Assembly (NCBI GenBank): GCA_964626265.1
Contig: CAZVCG010000020.1
Location: 1-39,249, forward strand
Source: CAZVCG01 sp964626265
Lineage (GTDB): Bacteria > Pseudomonadota > Alphaproteobacteria > UBA9219
Direction: 5' to 3'
DNA length: 39,249 nt
In this document: positions 8,716 through 16,032 of the stretch, one piece after another
Position numbering within the stretch: position 1 is the stretch's first letter
How the letters are laid out: each line of letters opens with the position of its first letter
Notes under the pieces: generated by a model
The model's database searches: none
Told to the model about the DNA's origin: nothing
Seen by the model: the letters and a program-made list of their open reading frames with translations, nothing else
Made by a program: the position numbers and the translations under genes

Positions 8716-9036
8716 ATGAACGGGCTTCTTCCAATTAGAGGGCAAGAATTAAATGCTTTTCGCGCCTGCCGCGAAGAAAACTTCGCGCGTGGCGGTCTCT
8801 TCGGCAACGAACATCCGGAATTCGGCGCCCGTGCGTTCAATCACGTTCAAGGAAACGATTGTAATGCTGTATTGCATTGTGTGTTCCTGGGCATTGGCGC
8901 AGCAATCATCGCCACCCCTGTGTTGGGAAGCCTTCCCGCCGGCATAATGGTTGGCGCCGCACTTGGCGGAATGACCGGCGCAATAAGACATATTACAAAA
9001 AACGCATCGCCCCGTTTTACATGTAATCCAAACTAG
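8716..9036 (+). CDS. Small orphan protein with glycine-rich hydrophobic C-terminal half
   Basis: 106 residues, no recognised family. The start at 8716 has a good ribosome-binding site (GAGGG about six bases upstream) and the gene is followed within 30 bases by an intrinsic terminator on the same strand, which supports it as a real gene. Residues 1-50 are polar. Residues about 55-90 form one or two hydrophobic segments rich in Gly and Ala (FLGIGAAIIATPVLG, AGIMVGAALGGMTGA), a glycine-zipper pattern seen in small membrane-active peptides, holin-like proteins and some class II bacteriocins. The polar first half could act as a leader. These functional ideas are inference only. The flanking minus-strand genes are unrelated. 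Confidence 0.5.
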   Translation: MNGLLPIRGQELNAFRACREENFARGGLFGNEHPEFGARAFNHVQGNDCNAVLHCVFLGIGAAIIATPVLGSLPAGIMVGAALGGMTGAIRHITKNASPRFTCNPN

Positions 9037-9054
9037 TTTTTACCAACATACCTT

Positions 9055-9082
9055 GGTGCGCCCCTTCGGGCGCGCTTTTTTA
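9055..9082 (+). terminator. Intrinsic terminator after the small orphan gene
   Basis: A GC stem GCGCCC (9058-9063), loop CTTC and GGGCGC (9068-9073), followed by six T (9076-9081). The orientation fits the plus-strand gene ending at 9036. Confidence 0.85.
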
Positions 9083-9129
9083 TGTGTATAGCCATTTAAC
9101 CTTTCATTGAGCCAAACTGCCGCAGCGAG

Positions 9130-9205
9130 GGGGACACAATAAAAAAGGCTCCGGCAATCATTTGGCTTTTGAACGGCCTTCTGTTGCCTTTTTTATTGTG
9201 TCCCC
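9130..9205. repeat. Perfect 20-bp inverted repeat (MITE-like or bidirectional terminator)
   Basis: The arm GGGGACACAATAAAAAAGGC (9130-9149) is repeated as its exact reverse complement at 9186-9205, with a 36-base loop. The inner part (A6-GGC against GCC-T6) looks like an intrinsic terminator usable in both directions, serving the HIT gene on minus and backing up the terminator at 9055 on plus. The outer GGGGACACAAT is not needed for termination and resembles ends of small mobile repeats. No flanking target duplication is visible. Confidence 0.7.
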
Positions 9206-9259
9206 ATTGTTTCCCTTCACCTGCTTGTTGATTCAATAAAAAGATAAACGGCTATAAAT

Positions 9260-9622
9260 CTATTTCCGCGTCAGCATCGGCCCTAACGCTCGGCCCCCCA
9301 GCACATGCACGTGATAGTGCGGCACCTCTTGTCCTGCGTTCACGCCGCAATTTGAGATAAGCCTGTAACCGGAATCCGTCACGCCCGCCATTTCGGCGAC
9401 TTTAACGATAGCGCGATGAAGCCCCGCAACCTCGGCATCGCTGGCGTTCGCGGCGAAGTCTTTGTGATCGGCATATGGCCCTTTGGGAATAACAAGAACG
9501 TGCGTCGGGGCTTGAGGATGAAGATCGTTAAAAGCGATCGCATGATCGTTTTCGTAAATCTTGTTGCACGGAATCTCGCCGCGCAGAATGCGCGCAAACA
9601 CATTGTTGGTGTCATAAGCCAT
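9260..9622 (-). CDS. HIT family (HinT-like) nucleotide-binding protein
   Basis: A histidine-triad protein of 120 residues, the usual length of HinT/PKCI-type purine nucleoside phosphoramidases. The N-terminus NVFARILRGEIPCNKIYENDHAIAF and the middle HVLVIPKGPY are typical, and the catalytic triad HYHVHVLGG places the histidines at 102, 104 and 106. The cytosolic enzyme hydrolyses nucleoside 5'-phosphoramidates; its physiological substrate is often unclear. It is divergent from hslV across a gap of about 130 bases that contains the heat-shock promoter of hslVU. Confidence 0.93.
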   Translation of the reverse strand: MAYDTNNVFARILRGEIPCNKIYENDHAIAFNDLHPQAPTHVLVIPKGPYADHKDFAANASDAEVAGLHRAIVKVAEMAGVTDSGYRLISNCGVNAGQEVPHYHVHVLGGRALGPMLTRK

Positions 9623-9688
9623 AGTGTCGCCCCTTTTTGTAAATTGCCTTGTTTGAGTTTACCATATTTATCCGCAAAGACGAGGGGG

Positions 9689-9717
9689 CTTGCCAAACGC
9701 CGCCGCAAACCCCATGT
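9689..9717 (+). promoter_or_regulatory. Putative RpoH (sigma-32) heat-shock promoter of hslVU
   Basis: CTTG at 9689-9692, then 17 bases, then CCCCATGT at 9710-9717. This fits the heat-shock sigma consensus (CTTG-type -35 and CCCCATNT -10). It is 34 bases before the hslV start, leaving a short leader with AAAGG as the ribosome-binding site. hslVU is a classic RpoH target, so site and gene agree. Confidence 0.75.
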
Positions 9718-9751
9718 GTACTAAGACCGTTTTGCATAGAAAGGCCCCAAT

Positions 9752-10345
9752 ATGCCCTCAGTATCAAACGAAAGCCCCGGCAGTTTACCGTCGTGGCGCG
9801 GCACGACCATTATCGCCGTGCGCAAGAATAACAAGGTTGTGATCGCGGGCGATGGGCAAGTGTCGTTCGGCCAAACCGTGCTGAAAAGCAACGCGCGCAA
9901 GGTGCGGCGGTTGAAATCCGGATCGTCCGGCGTTGACGTTATCGCCGGTTTTGCGGGCGCGACCGCCGATGCGTTTGCCTTGTTCGAACGGCTCGAAGCC
10001 AAGCTGGAAAAACACCCCGGACAACTGATGCGCGCCTGCGTCGAGATGGCCAAGGATTGGCGAACGGATCGCTACTTGCGCAAGCTTGAGGCCATGATGG
10101 CCGTAGCCGACACGAACACAAGTCTTATTCTGACCGGCACAGGCGACGTGCTGGAACCTGAAGACGGCTTGATCGGCATTGGGTCCGGCGGGCCTTATGC
10201 TTTGGCCGCCGCTCGCGCCTTGATGGATGTGGCCGATATGGACGCCGAAGCCATCGCGCGCAAAGCTCTTGGCATAGCCGCAGGCATTTGCGTTTACACG
10301 AACACGAACGTGACGCTGGAATCTCTCGATCTGGCCTCACAATAA
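9752..10345 (+). CDS. hslV: ATP-dependent protease proteolytic subunit HslV (ClpQ)
   Basis: The threonine peptidase of the HslVU two-component protease, a double hexamer degraded-protein chamber in the cytosol. 197 residues, with a 17-residue leader ending WRG before the catalytic Thr at 18 (TTIIAVRKNNKVVIAGDGQVSFG). The downstream GFAGATADAFALFERLE and GIGSGGPYALAAARAL segments are diagnostic. A short N-terminal leader before Thr is usual in alphaproteobacterial HslV. The ribosome-binding site is AAAGG. hslU starts 20 bases after the stop. Confidence 0.97.
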   Translation: MPSVSNESPGSLPSWRGTTIIAVRKNNKVVIAGDGQVSFGQTVLKSNARKVRRLKSGSSGVDVIAGFAGATADAFALFERLEAKLEKHPGQLMRACVEMAKDWRTDRYLRKLEAMMAVADTNTSLILTGTGDVLEPEDGLIGIGSGGPYALAAARALMDVADMDAEAIARKALGIAAGICVYTNTNVTLESLDLASQ

Positions 10346-10365
10346 TTATTAAGCAAGGAACAAGC

Positions 10366-11679
10366 ATGTCCCATTTATCTCCCCGTGAAATCGTTGCGGA
10401 GCTTGATCGCCATATCGTCGGCCAGCACGACGCGAAGCGCGCCGTAGCCATCGCGTTGCGCAACCGTTGGCGTCGCCAACAGTTGGACGAAGCCTTACGC
10501 GAAGAAGTGCTGCCCAAAAACATTTTGATGATCGGGCCAACGGGCGTGGGCAAAACGGAAATATCCCGCCGCCTTGCCAAGCTCGCCGAAGCGCCGTTTA
10601 TCAAGGTCGAGGCGACGCGCTTTACCGAGGTCGGTTATGTCGGCCGCGACGTCGAGCAAATCGTGCGCGATCTTGTCGAAATTTCGCTTAGCATGACGCG
10701 CGAACAATTCCGGAAAAACGTGACCGCCAAGGCCAAGGATAAAGCCGAGGAACGGCTGCTGGACGCGCTGGTCGGCGAAAGCGCGACGCCGGAAACGCGC
10801 GTGAAGTTCCGCCACATGCTGCAAAACGGCGAATTGGACGACCGCGAAGTAGAAATTCAAGTGCTGGACAACACCGTGCCCGGAATGCCGACGTTCGAGG
10901 TTCCCGGCATGCCCGGCGCGCAGATGGGCATGGTCAATCTGGGCGACATCTTCGGCAAAGCGTTTGGTGGCCGCACCAAGACGCGCAAAATGCACATAAA
11001 GGACGCGCGCGAAACGCTGGTCGCCGAAGAATCCGACAAGCTTTTGGATCAGGACAAGGTGACGTCCGATGCCATCGACAACGTCGAGCAAAACGGCATC
11101 GTGTTTCTTGACGAAATCGACAAGATCGCCGGGCGTAGCGAAAACTATCACGGCGGCGACGTGAGCCGCGAAGGCGTGCAACGCGATTTGTTGCCGCTCA
11201 TCGAAGGCACGACCGTTTCTACAAAACACGGCACGGTGCGCACGGACCATATTCTCTTTATCGCGTCCGGCGCGTTTCATCTGGCAAAGCCGTCCGACCT
11301 GTTGCCGGAACTGCAGGGACGGTTGCCGATCCGCGTGGAGTTGGGCGCCCTGACGCGCGAGGACTTCAAGCGTATTTTGACGGAACCCGAGGCCAGCCTC
11401 ATCAAGCAATATATAGCTTTGATGGCCACGGAGGGCGTAACGCTGGACTTCACGCCGGACGCGATCGATGAATTGGCGCGGCTGACGACCGAGGTAAACG
11501 CCAGCGTTGAAAACATTGGCGCGCGGCGGTTGCACACGCTTTTGGAAAAGCTGCTGGAGGACATCAGCTTCGACGCCAGCGAAAAGCCCGGTACATCCGT
11601 GACGATTGACGCGGCCTATGTGCAGTCCCGGCTCAACGATTTCGCCAAGAACGTCGATTTGTCGAAGTTTATTTTGTAG
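10366..11679 (+). CDS. hslU: ATP-dependent protease ATPase subunit HslU (ClpY)
   Basis: The AAA+ unfoldase ring that feeds substrates to HslV. 437 residues from the ATG at 10366, which has AAGGA six bases before it; an in-frame extension back to 10288 overlaps hslV and lacks conserved sequence. It starts SHLSPREIVAELDRHIVGQ. Walker A GPTGVGKTE is at about 57-65 and Walker B VFLDEID at about 246-252, with the intermediate I domain between them. The C-terminus VDLSKFIL provides the tail that inserts into HslV. It converges with the membrane-protein gene at 11685, 5 bases away, with no terminator visible between them. Confidence 0.97.
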   Translation: MSHLSPREIVAELDRHIVGQHDAKRAVAIALRNRWRRQQLDEALREEVLPKNILMIGPTGVGKTEISRRLAKLAEAPFIKVEATRFTEVGYVGRDVEQIVRDLVEISLSMTREQFRKNVTAKAKDKAEERLLDALVGESATPETRVKFRHMLQNGELDDREVEIQVLDNTVPGMPTFEVPGMPGAQMGMVNLGDIFGKAFGGRTKTRKMHIKDARETLVAEESDKLLDQDKVTSDAIDNVEQNGIVFLDEIDKIAGRSENYHGGDVSREGVQRDLLPLIEGTTVSTKHGTVRTDHILFIASGAFHLAKPSDLLPELQGRLPIRVELGALTREDFKRILTEPEASLIKQYIALMATEGVTLDFTPDAIDELARLTTEVNASVENIGARRLHTLLEKLLEDISFDASEKPGTSVTIDAAYVQSRLNDFAKNVDLSKFIL

Positions 11680-11684
11680 CGGCT

Positions 11685-12320
11685 TTAATGCGCAACTGGC
11701 GCGGATCCCGAGGGCAGCACGGGGACGCCGCTGCGTGCGGATTTCAAGGCCAACTCATGCCGCCGCCAATAGATCATCGCCAGAAACAGGATGTTGATTA
11801 AAACGCAATTGAGCGGGAACAGCGCGGTAACCAGCGACAAGCGGTCGAGCGCAACCATGCCCAGGGCGAATTTGATCACGACTGAATAATAGAACGGCAG
11901 GTTTTCGCTGTGCGGATCGCGGTAAGTTTTGCGAAACGTCGGTATAAAGCCAAGGTGATTGATGATCACCATCAGCGCCACCGACCACAACGGATCGCGC
12001 GTCACGACCCACAAAGGAATAGACGCCAACGCAACGCCGAAAACCATTTCGTCGCCGCGCGTGATGTCCTTGTCGCCCATGAGCAACGCCAACACCGATA
12101 TGCCGATGCACGCAAGCGCCGAGATGCCCGTGACCCACGCCCCCGGCCCCGCGCCACGCGACATCTGAGCTACAAAGACCAAAATGATCGCAAACGTCCA
12201 CGTAATCCACGAAAACGCGTGCGGTTTGGTTTTTCCGTTTAGAATGGTGACGTAATAGGGGATGTAGCCGGCCACGGCCACAATCATGGAAATATAGCCG
12301 ATAAGGTTTTTGTCGATCAT
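11685..12320 (-). CDS. Multipass membrane protein with PQ-loop/SWEET-like repeats (copy 2)
   Basis: About 211 residues with seven or so hydrophobic segments, function unknown. It is a clear paralogue of the gene just upstream: shared blocks include PHAFSW, GAWVTG, DPLWSV and GFIPTFRKTY. Each half holds a segment of the type xIPQ/xIPTxxK with nearby HAFSW, reminiscent of PQ-loop, SWEET or SemiSWEET transporters, so a small-solute transporter is a reasonable guess but not shown. An ATG at 12320 (MIDKNLIGY) or a TTG at 12338 preceded by AAAGGA could be the start. The C-terminus is a short Pro/Ser tail. Confidence 0.75.
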   Translation of the reverse strand: MIDKNLIGYISMIVAVAGYIPYYVTILNGKTKPHAFSWITWTFAIILVFVAQMSRGAGPGAWVTGISALACIGISVLALLMGDKDITRGDEMVFGVALASIPLWVVTRDPLWSVALMVIINHLGFIPTFRKTYRDPHSENLPFYYSVVIKFALGMVALDRLSLVTALFPLNCVLINILFLAMIYWRRHELALKSARSGVPVLPSGSAPVAH

Positions 12321-12380
12321 TCGCGTTGCCCAGACCAAACGTCCTTTGTTCAGGCATAGCGCGACACGGTGAAGGAGAGG

Positions 12381-12980
12381 TTAACGGACCCAAACCCCAA
12401 GGACCGGTTCTTGTTTTCGCCGCCTCCAGACCAGCATGCTTACGAAGATGACATTAAACGCAATTATTACCACGGGATAAAACAGATTGGTCATAGAATA
12501 GCGCTCCATAGCGAATATCGAACAGCCAAATTTGAAGGTGTCCGTGACAAATAAAAAAGCGGTTTCCTCTTTGGGTTTTTCATAGGCCTTGCGAAAAGTT
12601 GGAAAGAAACCCACCGTATCAATCGTCGCGGCTAAAATCACCGACCACAGCGGATCGCCCGTAATGGCCCACAAGGGAATAGTGACTAAGGCTGATAAGA
12701 AAAAAAGCCAATCGCTTTTTGTGATTGTGCGCTCGCCATAAAAAACCGAGAGCGCCGCAATCACCAAACAAGCCATCGCGCCCGCGCCAGTCGCCCATGA
12801 CCCTGCGCCTGCGGCCTCGCTGCGCTGAGCAAAAAATGCCACCGCACCTAACAGCCCCCACACAACCCATGAAAAAGCATGTGGGTGCGTTTCGTTTTTC
12901 AGAATGTCGCGAATATACTTACCAAATCCGATGACGGCAAAAATGATAGAGATCAGCCCTAATATCTCTTTATCTTCCAC
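12381..12980 (-). CDS. Multipass membrane protein with PQ-loop/SWEET-like repeats (copy 1)
   Basis: 199 residues from a GTG at 12980, beginning VEDKEILGLISIIFAVIGFG. I chose this GTG because GAGGAG lies six bases upstream and the sequence before it (open to 13100) is shadow of the Smr gene. Seven or so hydrophobic segments are seen, with PHAFSW, GSWATG, DPLWSV and GFFPTFRKAY matching the downstream copy, so the two arose by tandem duplication and have diverged to perhaps 40 percent identity by eye. The start is 14 bases after the Smr stop, so it continues the Tim44-mltA-smr transcript. Function unknown; a PQ-loop transporter is possible. Confidence 0.8.
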   Translation of the reverse strand: MEDKEILGLISIIFAVIGFGKYIRDILKNETHPHAFSWVVWGLLGAVAFFAQRSEAAGAGSWATGAGAMACLVIAALSVFYGERTITKSDWLFFLSALVTIPLWAITGDPLWSVILAATIDTVGFFPTFRKAYEKPKEETAFLFVTDTFKFGCSIFAMERYSMTNLFYPVVIIAFNVIFVSMLVWRRRKQEPVLGVWVR

Positions 12981-12994
12981 GGGTTTCTCCTCGT

Positions 12995-13507
12995 CTACTT
13001 CTTGCGCCGCAACACCACATACCACGCCCCTTCGCCACCGTGATGGGGCGCGGCGCGGCGCAAGGCAAGGATGTACTGCGCGAACATGGGTTCGGCGCAC
13101 CAGCGGGGAAATTTAGCGCGCAGCGACGTTTCTTCTTCGCGGCCCTTGCCGGTGATTACCAGCACCAGTTTTTTGCCAAAACGCGTTTGCTTGGCGATAA
13201 ACGCGCCCAACGCCTCATAGGCCTCCTGCAACGTCATGCCGTGCATGTCGAGCCGCGCCTCGATGATTACGTCGCCGTTACGCAGGTTTTGTTCTACGCG
13301 TCGATCGAGTTCTACCTCGAGCGGTGGCGTTATGGGCGCACTTTCCATCGTAGGACGAACGAATTCCCCTCCCCGCGAGGGGGAGGGAATGAGGCCGCTT
13401 TCGCTTGGCAGCGCAGCTCTTTTTTTCTTCGGCGGCGGTTCTTGTTTGCCGAGTGGCGTCACGTCCTTGGCGTATTGCGCCCATATTTTCTCATCATCAC
13501 CGCTCAT
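12995..13507 (-). CDS. Smr-domain protein
   Basis: 170 residues. A basic, proline-rich first half (KKKRAALPS, SPSRGGEF) precedes a Smr domain from about 80 with ARLDMHGMTLQEAYEAL and VLVITGKG, the two conserved motifs. The domain is a predicted nuclease or nucleic-acid-binding fold; stand-alone versions in Proteobacteria (YdaL/SmrA/SmrB type) include SmrB, which cleaves mRNA at collided ribosomes. Whether this protein does so is unknown. It overlaps the end of mltA by 11 bases, a conserved neighbour pair in Alphaproteobacteria. Confidence 0.88.
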   Translation of the reverse strand: MSGDDEKIWAQYAKDVTPLGKQEPPPKKKRAALPSESGLIPSPSRGGEFVRPTMESAPITPPLEVELDRRVEQNLRNGDVIIEARLDMHGMTLQEAYEALGAFIAKQTRFGKKLVLVITGKGREEETSLRAKFPRWCAEPMFAQYILALRRAAPHHGGEGAWYVVLRRKK

Positions 13508-14639
13508 CGGGGTTCACCGTTTTCGGTAACAATAAATAATAAATGCCCCGGCTTTGCATCGCGCCCGCGCGTTCCTCGGCTTTCGCGCCCGCGCCCCAGA
13601 AAAAATCGCCGCGCACGGGTCCCTTGATCGCGCCGCCCGTGTCTTGCGCCACCACAAGCCGTGGCGAGGGCGCGATCCCGTCCTGTTCGGGCTCAAGCCA
13701 CATCGGCGCTCCCAATGGCACAAACGAAGGATCAACGGCAAGGCTGCGTTCCGGCGTCAGCACAACGCCTTGCGCGCCGACAGGCCCCTCGCCATCAAGG
13801 CGGCGGAAAAAAACGGCAGAGGCGTTTTTGAACATCACGGTCTGCGCCTGATCCGGATGCTCTTTCAGCCATGCGCGGATTTTCGCCATCGTCACGGGGC
13901 GTTCGATCATGCCTTCGTCGGCCAAGACTTTACCGATGGCCGTATAGGGATGACCATTCTGGGTTTCATAGCCCACGCGCACAACCGAGCCGTCCGTCAT
14001 GTGAATGCGGCCAGAGCCCTGAATTTCAAGAAAAAATGCGCCCACGGGATCATCGACCCAAACCAGGGGCTGCGCCCTTCCATTGCCAAGTAATCCTTGT
14101 GCAATAGCCGCGCGATCATCGTACGGCTTTAGTTTGTGGTTCTCAACTTTGCCGGTAATCTTCTGTCCCTTGAGTTCGGCTTTAAAATCACCAAGATCAA
14201 CCGTGACTAAATCATTGGGTCGTTGCCACAGCGGCGTTTGGAACGCGCCGCCACGCTGCCACGCCCCGTTCAGCTCGGCCTCGTAATAACCGGTGAACAA
14301 GCCTTTAGCCCTGTCGTTCACGGCATAGGGCCGGAACCACGTTTCGAAAAATTTACGGGCTTCGTCGTCTCTTGCGGCAAACATGCCGTTCAGGGCGCGG
14401 CAAGGCGCATGCCAATCCTGCGCGCGCCCGGCAATGCCCATCGATGCGCTGGATGGTTTGTTATTAATGACGGCGCAGGACTTGTTGAAAGCGACCAACG
14501 CTTCGCTTTGCCTGTCGACGCTCCAATCTTTCAGGTCAGTATATGAAGCGGGCGTCAGCGTCAGCTTTGGCGCCGCAGGTTTTTCGGCGCATCCGGAAAG
14601 CGCAGCAATTAACATAAAACACAGTGTTCGCGCCCTCAT
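13497..14639 (-). CDS. mltA: Membrane-bound lytic murein transglycosylase A
   Basis: An outer-membrane lipoprotein that cleaves peptidoglycan glycan strands. 380 residues from the ATG at 14639. The signal peptide MRARTLCFMLIAALSGC ends in a lipobox (LSGC). The MltA domain includes FTGYYEAELNGA and YETQNGHPYTAIGKVL, and the 3D domain VAQDTGGAIKGPVRGDFFWG carries the catalytic aspartate region. The start overlaps the Tim44-like stop in an ATGA arrangement, so the two are translationally coupled; an in-frame extension to 14702 is within that gene and is rejected. Confidence 0.94.
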   Translation of the reverse strand: MRARTLCFMLIAALSGCAEKPAAPKLTLTPASYTDLKDWSVDRQSEALVAFNKSCAVINNKPSSASMGIAGRAQDWHAPCRALNGMFAARDDEARKFFETWFRPYAVNDRAKGLFTGYYEAELNGAWQRGGAFQTPLWQRPNDLVTVDLGDFKAELKGQKITGKVENHKLKPYDDRAAIAQGLLGNGRAQPLVWVDDPVGAFFLEIQGSGRIHMTDGSVVRVGYETQNGHPYTAIGKVLADEGMIERPVTMAKIRAWLKEHPDQAQTVMFKNASAVFFRRLDGEGPVGAQGVVLTPERSLAVDPSFVPLGAPMWLEPEQDGIAPSPRLVVAQDTGGAIKGPVRGDFFWGAGAKAEERAGAMQSRGIYYLLLPKTVNPDER

Positions 14640-15304
14640 GAACGCGTCTCGACCAAAAGCCAATTCGGGTCGGCGGCCTTCACGTCGCGCGCGAACACCC
14701 AAACGTCGCGCACTTCTTCGAGTTGATCCGGGGATCCGCTAATAACGTTTCCTTGCGCGTCGCGCATTACGTTCGCTTGGTGGCTGACAAATTCCACGGT
14801 GAGAAACGCTTTCGTTTCCTCGAGGCGCGCCGCGGTGATATCGGCTTCGGATATGCGGTCCAACCGGCTTTCCAGCGTTTGGCGCGCGTCTTGACGCGAA
14901 ACGATCGCTTTTTGAAAACCGTCGAGCACGGCCGGCGCAAGCCATTTCGCGATAGAAGAAAGATCCCCCTTCGCAAAACCTTCGACAATCCGCGCAAACG
15001 CCGTCTTAGCGCCTTGGATGAATTTTTTTTCGTCGAACGACGGATCCAGCGTTTTAATTTGATCTAAAACGCCCGCAAGCGATGTCGGGGCCAATCTGCC
15101 TGCAAGCAACGCCTTGTTTTCCAAGGCGCGGGCTCCTTCGGGAACAACCATGACATCTTCTTCGTCCTGCGCGTGGGTCAGGGACGCCGCAAACGGGTTC
15201 TGCCGCTGCGGCTCGTTGTCGTCGCGCCGACCCAACACCGACCACAAACGCGCCAAAACGAAAACGGCCATCGCCGCGAAAACAAGAATGTCTAAATAAT
15301 CCAT
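14636..15304 (-). CDS. Tim44-like domain protein
   Basis: 222 residues with one N-terminal membrane segment (DILVFAAMAVFVLARLW), a charged linker, and from about 80 the Tim44-like domain (SFDEKKFIQGAKTAFARIVEGFAKGD, LAPAVLDGF, FLTVEFVSHQANVMRDAQGNVISG, DVWVFARDV). Alphaproteobacterial relatives are called TimA and are related to the mitochondrial import motor subunit Tim44. They sit at the inner membrane; their bacterial role is not well defined. It begins the Tim44-mltA-smr operon and is divergent from secB, a chaperone of protein export, a conserved arrangement. Confidence 0.9.
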   Translation of the reverse strand: MDYLDILVFAAMAVFVLARLWSVLGRRDDNEPQRQNPFAASLTHAQDEEDVMVVPEGARALENKALLAGRLAPTSLAGVLDQIKTLDPSFDEKKFIQGAKTAFARIVEGFAKGDLSSIAKWLAPAVLDGFQKAIVSRQDARQTLESRLDRISEADITAARLEETKAFLTVEFVSHQANVMRDAQGNVISGSPDQLEEVRDVWVFARDVKAADPNWLLVETRS

Positions 15305-15436
15305 CAGAACCTCTTCTTAACCAAGGCTAGCGCAAAAAGCCTTGCGATGCACAGTTTTTCGTTTTCAAGCCCCCCTGTTGTGTCGCGGGCCTTTTTCGTG
15401 TTAGTCAAGCGCGCATCTTAATGAAAGGTTTTTTCA

Positions 15437-15913
15437 ATGACTGAAGCCAAGCAAGACGGTCCCGCGGCCGCGCCCATTCAAATCGGGATCAACATTCAAT
15501 ATATTAAGGATTTTTCGTTCGAAAGCCCGAACGCGCCCCAGATTTTCTCGCCTTCCGCCGCTGCGCCAGAGGTTAACGTCGGCGTTAACGTGCAAACGCG
15601 CGCCTTGGCGGATAACGCCTTTGAGGTGGTTTTGATGCTCAAGCTTGAGGCTAAAGTCGAAGGCAAAACCGCTTTCATCACCGAATTGGCCTATGCGGGG
15701 GTGTTTACGGTGCCGCCCCTCAGCGAAGCGCACCTGAAACATATCCTGCTGGTCGAAGCTCCGCACATGCTGTTTCCCTTCGCGCGCTCGATCGTCGCCA
15801 ACGCCATTCGAGACGGCGGTTTTCCGCAGCTTTTAATCAATCCGATAGACTTTGGGGCGATGTATCAGGCGCAACTGGCGCAGATGGAAAAGCCCGCGGC
15901 TGGCTCGGCTTGA
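15437..15913 (+). CDS. secB: Protein-export chaperone SecB
   Basis: A tetrameric cytosolic chaperone that keeps precursors unfolded and hands them to SecA. 158 residues. The sequence shows INIQYIKDFSFESPNAPQIF near the start, FEVVLMLKLEAKV, AYAGVFTVPPL and LLVEAPHMLFPFARSIVANAIRDGGFPQLLINPIDF, all diagnostic. The start at 15437 has AAAGG about eight bases upstream. It shares a divergent 132-base promoter region with the Tim44-like gene. Confidence 0.97.
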   Translation: MTEAKQDGPAAAPIQIGINIQYIKDFSFESPNAPQIFSPSAAAPEVNVGVNVQTRALADNAFEVVLMLKLEAKVEGKTAFITELAYAGVFTVPPLSEAHLKHILLVEAPHMLFPFARSIVANAIRDGGFPQLLINPIDFGAMYQAQLAQMEKPAAGSA

Positions 15914-15937
15914 CAGGCTGTTTTCCGGCTCGAAAAG

Positions 15938-16029
15938 AAAAGGCCCCTTCCCGTCTTCGTCCTGCGGACTTCGACGCGGCCTAATGAATTAATCGCGCCG
16001 AAGCGAAGCGCAGACGGGCGGGGCCTTTT
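15938..16029. terminator. Bidirectional terminator-like inverted repeat between secB and rho
   Basis: AAAAGGCCCC-TTC-CCGTC at 15938-15955 pairs with GACGG-GCG-GGGCCTTTT at 16013-16029 across a 57-base spacer. Each side ends in a T run on the outgoing strand, so it can stop both converging genes. The long spacer is unusual for an intrinsic terminator and folds further on itself (TCCTGCGGACTTCGACGCGG region). Confidence 0.55.
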
Positions 16030-16032
16030 AAG

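Noticed and set aside
9669..9677. TTATCCGCA, a one-mismatch DnaA box before hslV
   Set aside because: Single isolated near-match without AT-rich context; expected by chance in 39 kb.
10495..11535. 346-codon minus-strand frame opposite hslU
   Set aside because: Shadow of hslU; composition is unlike a protein and hslU is certain.
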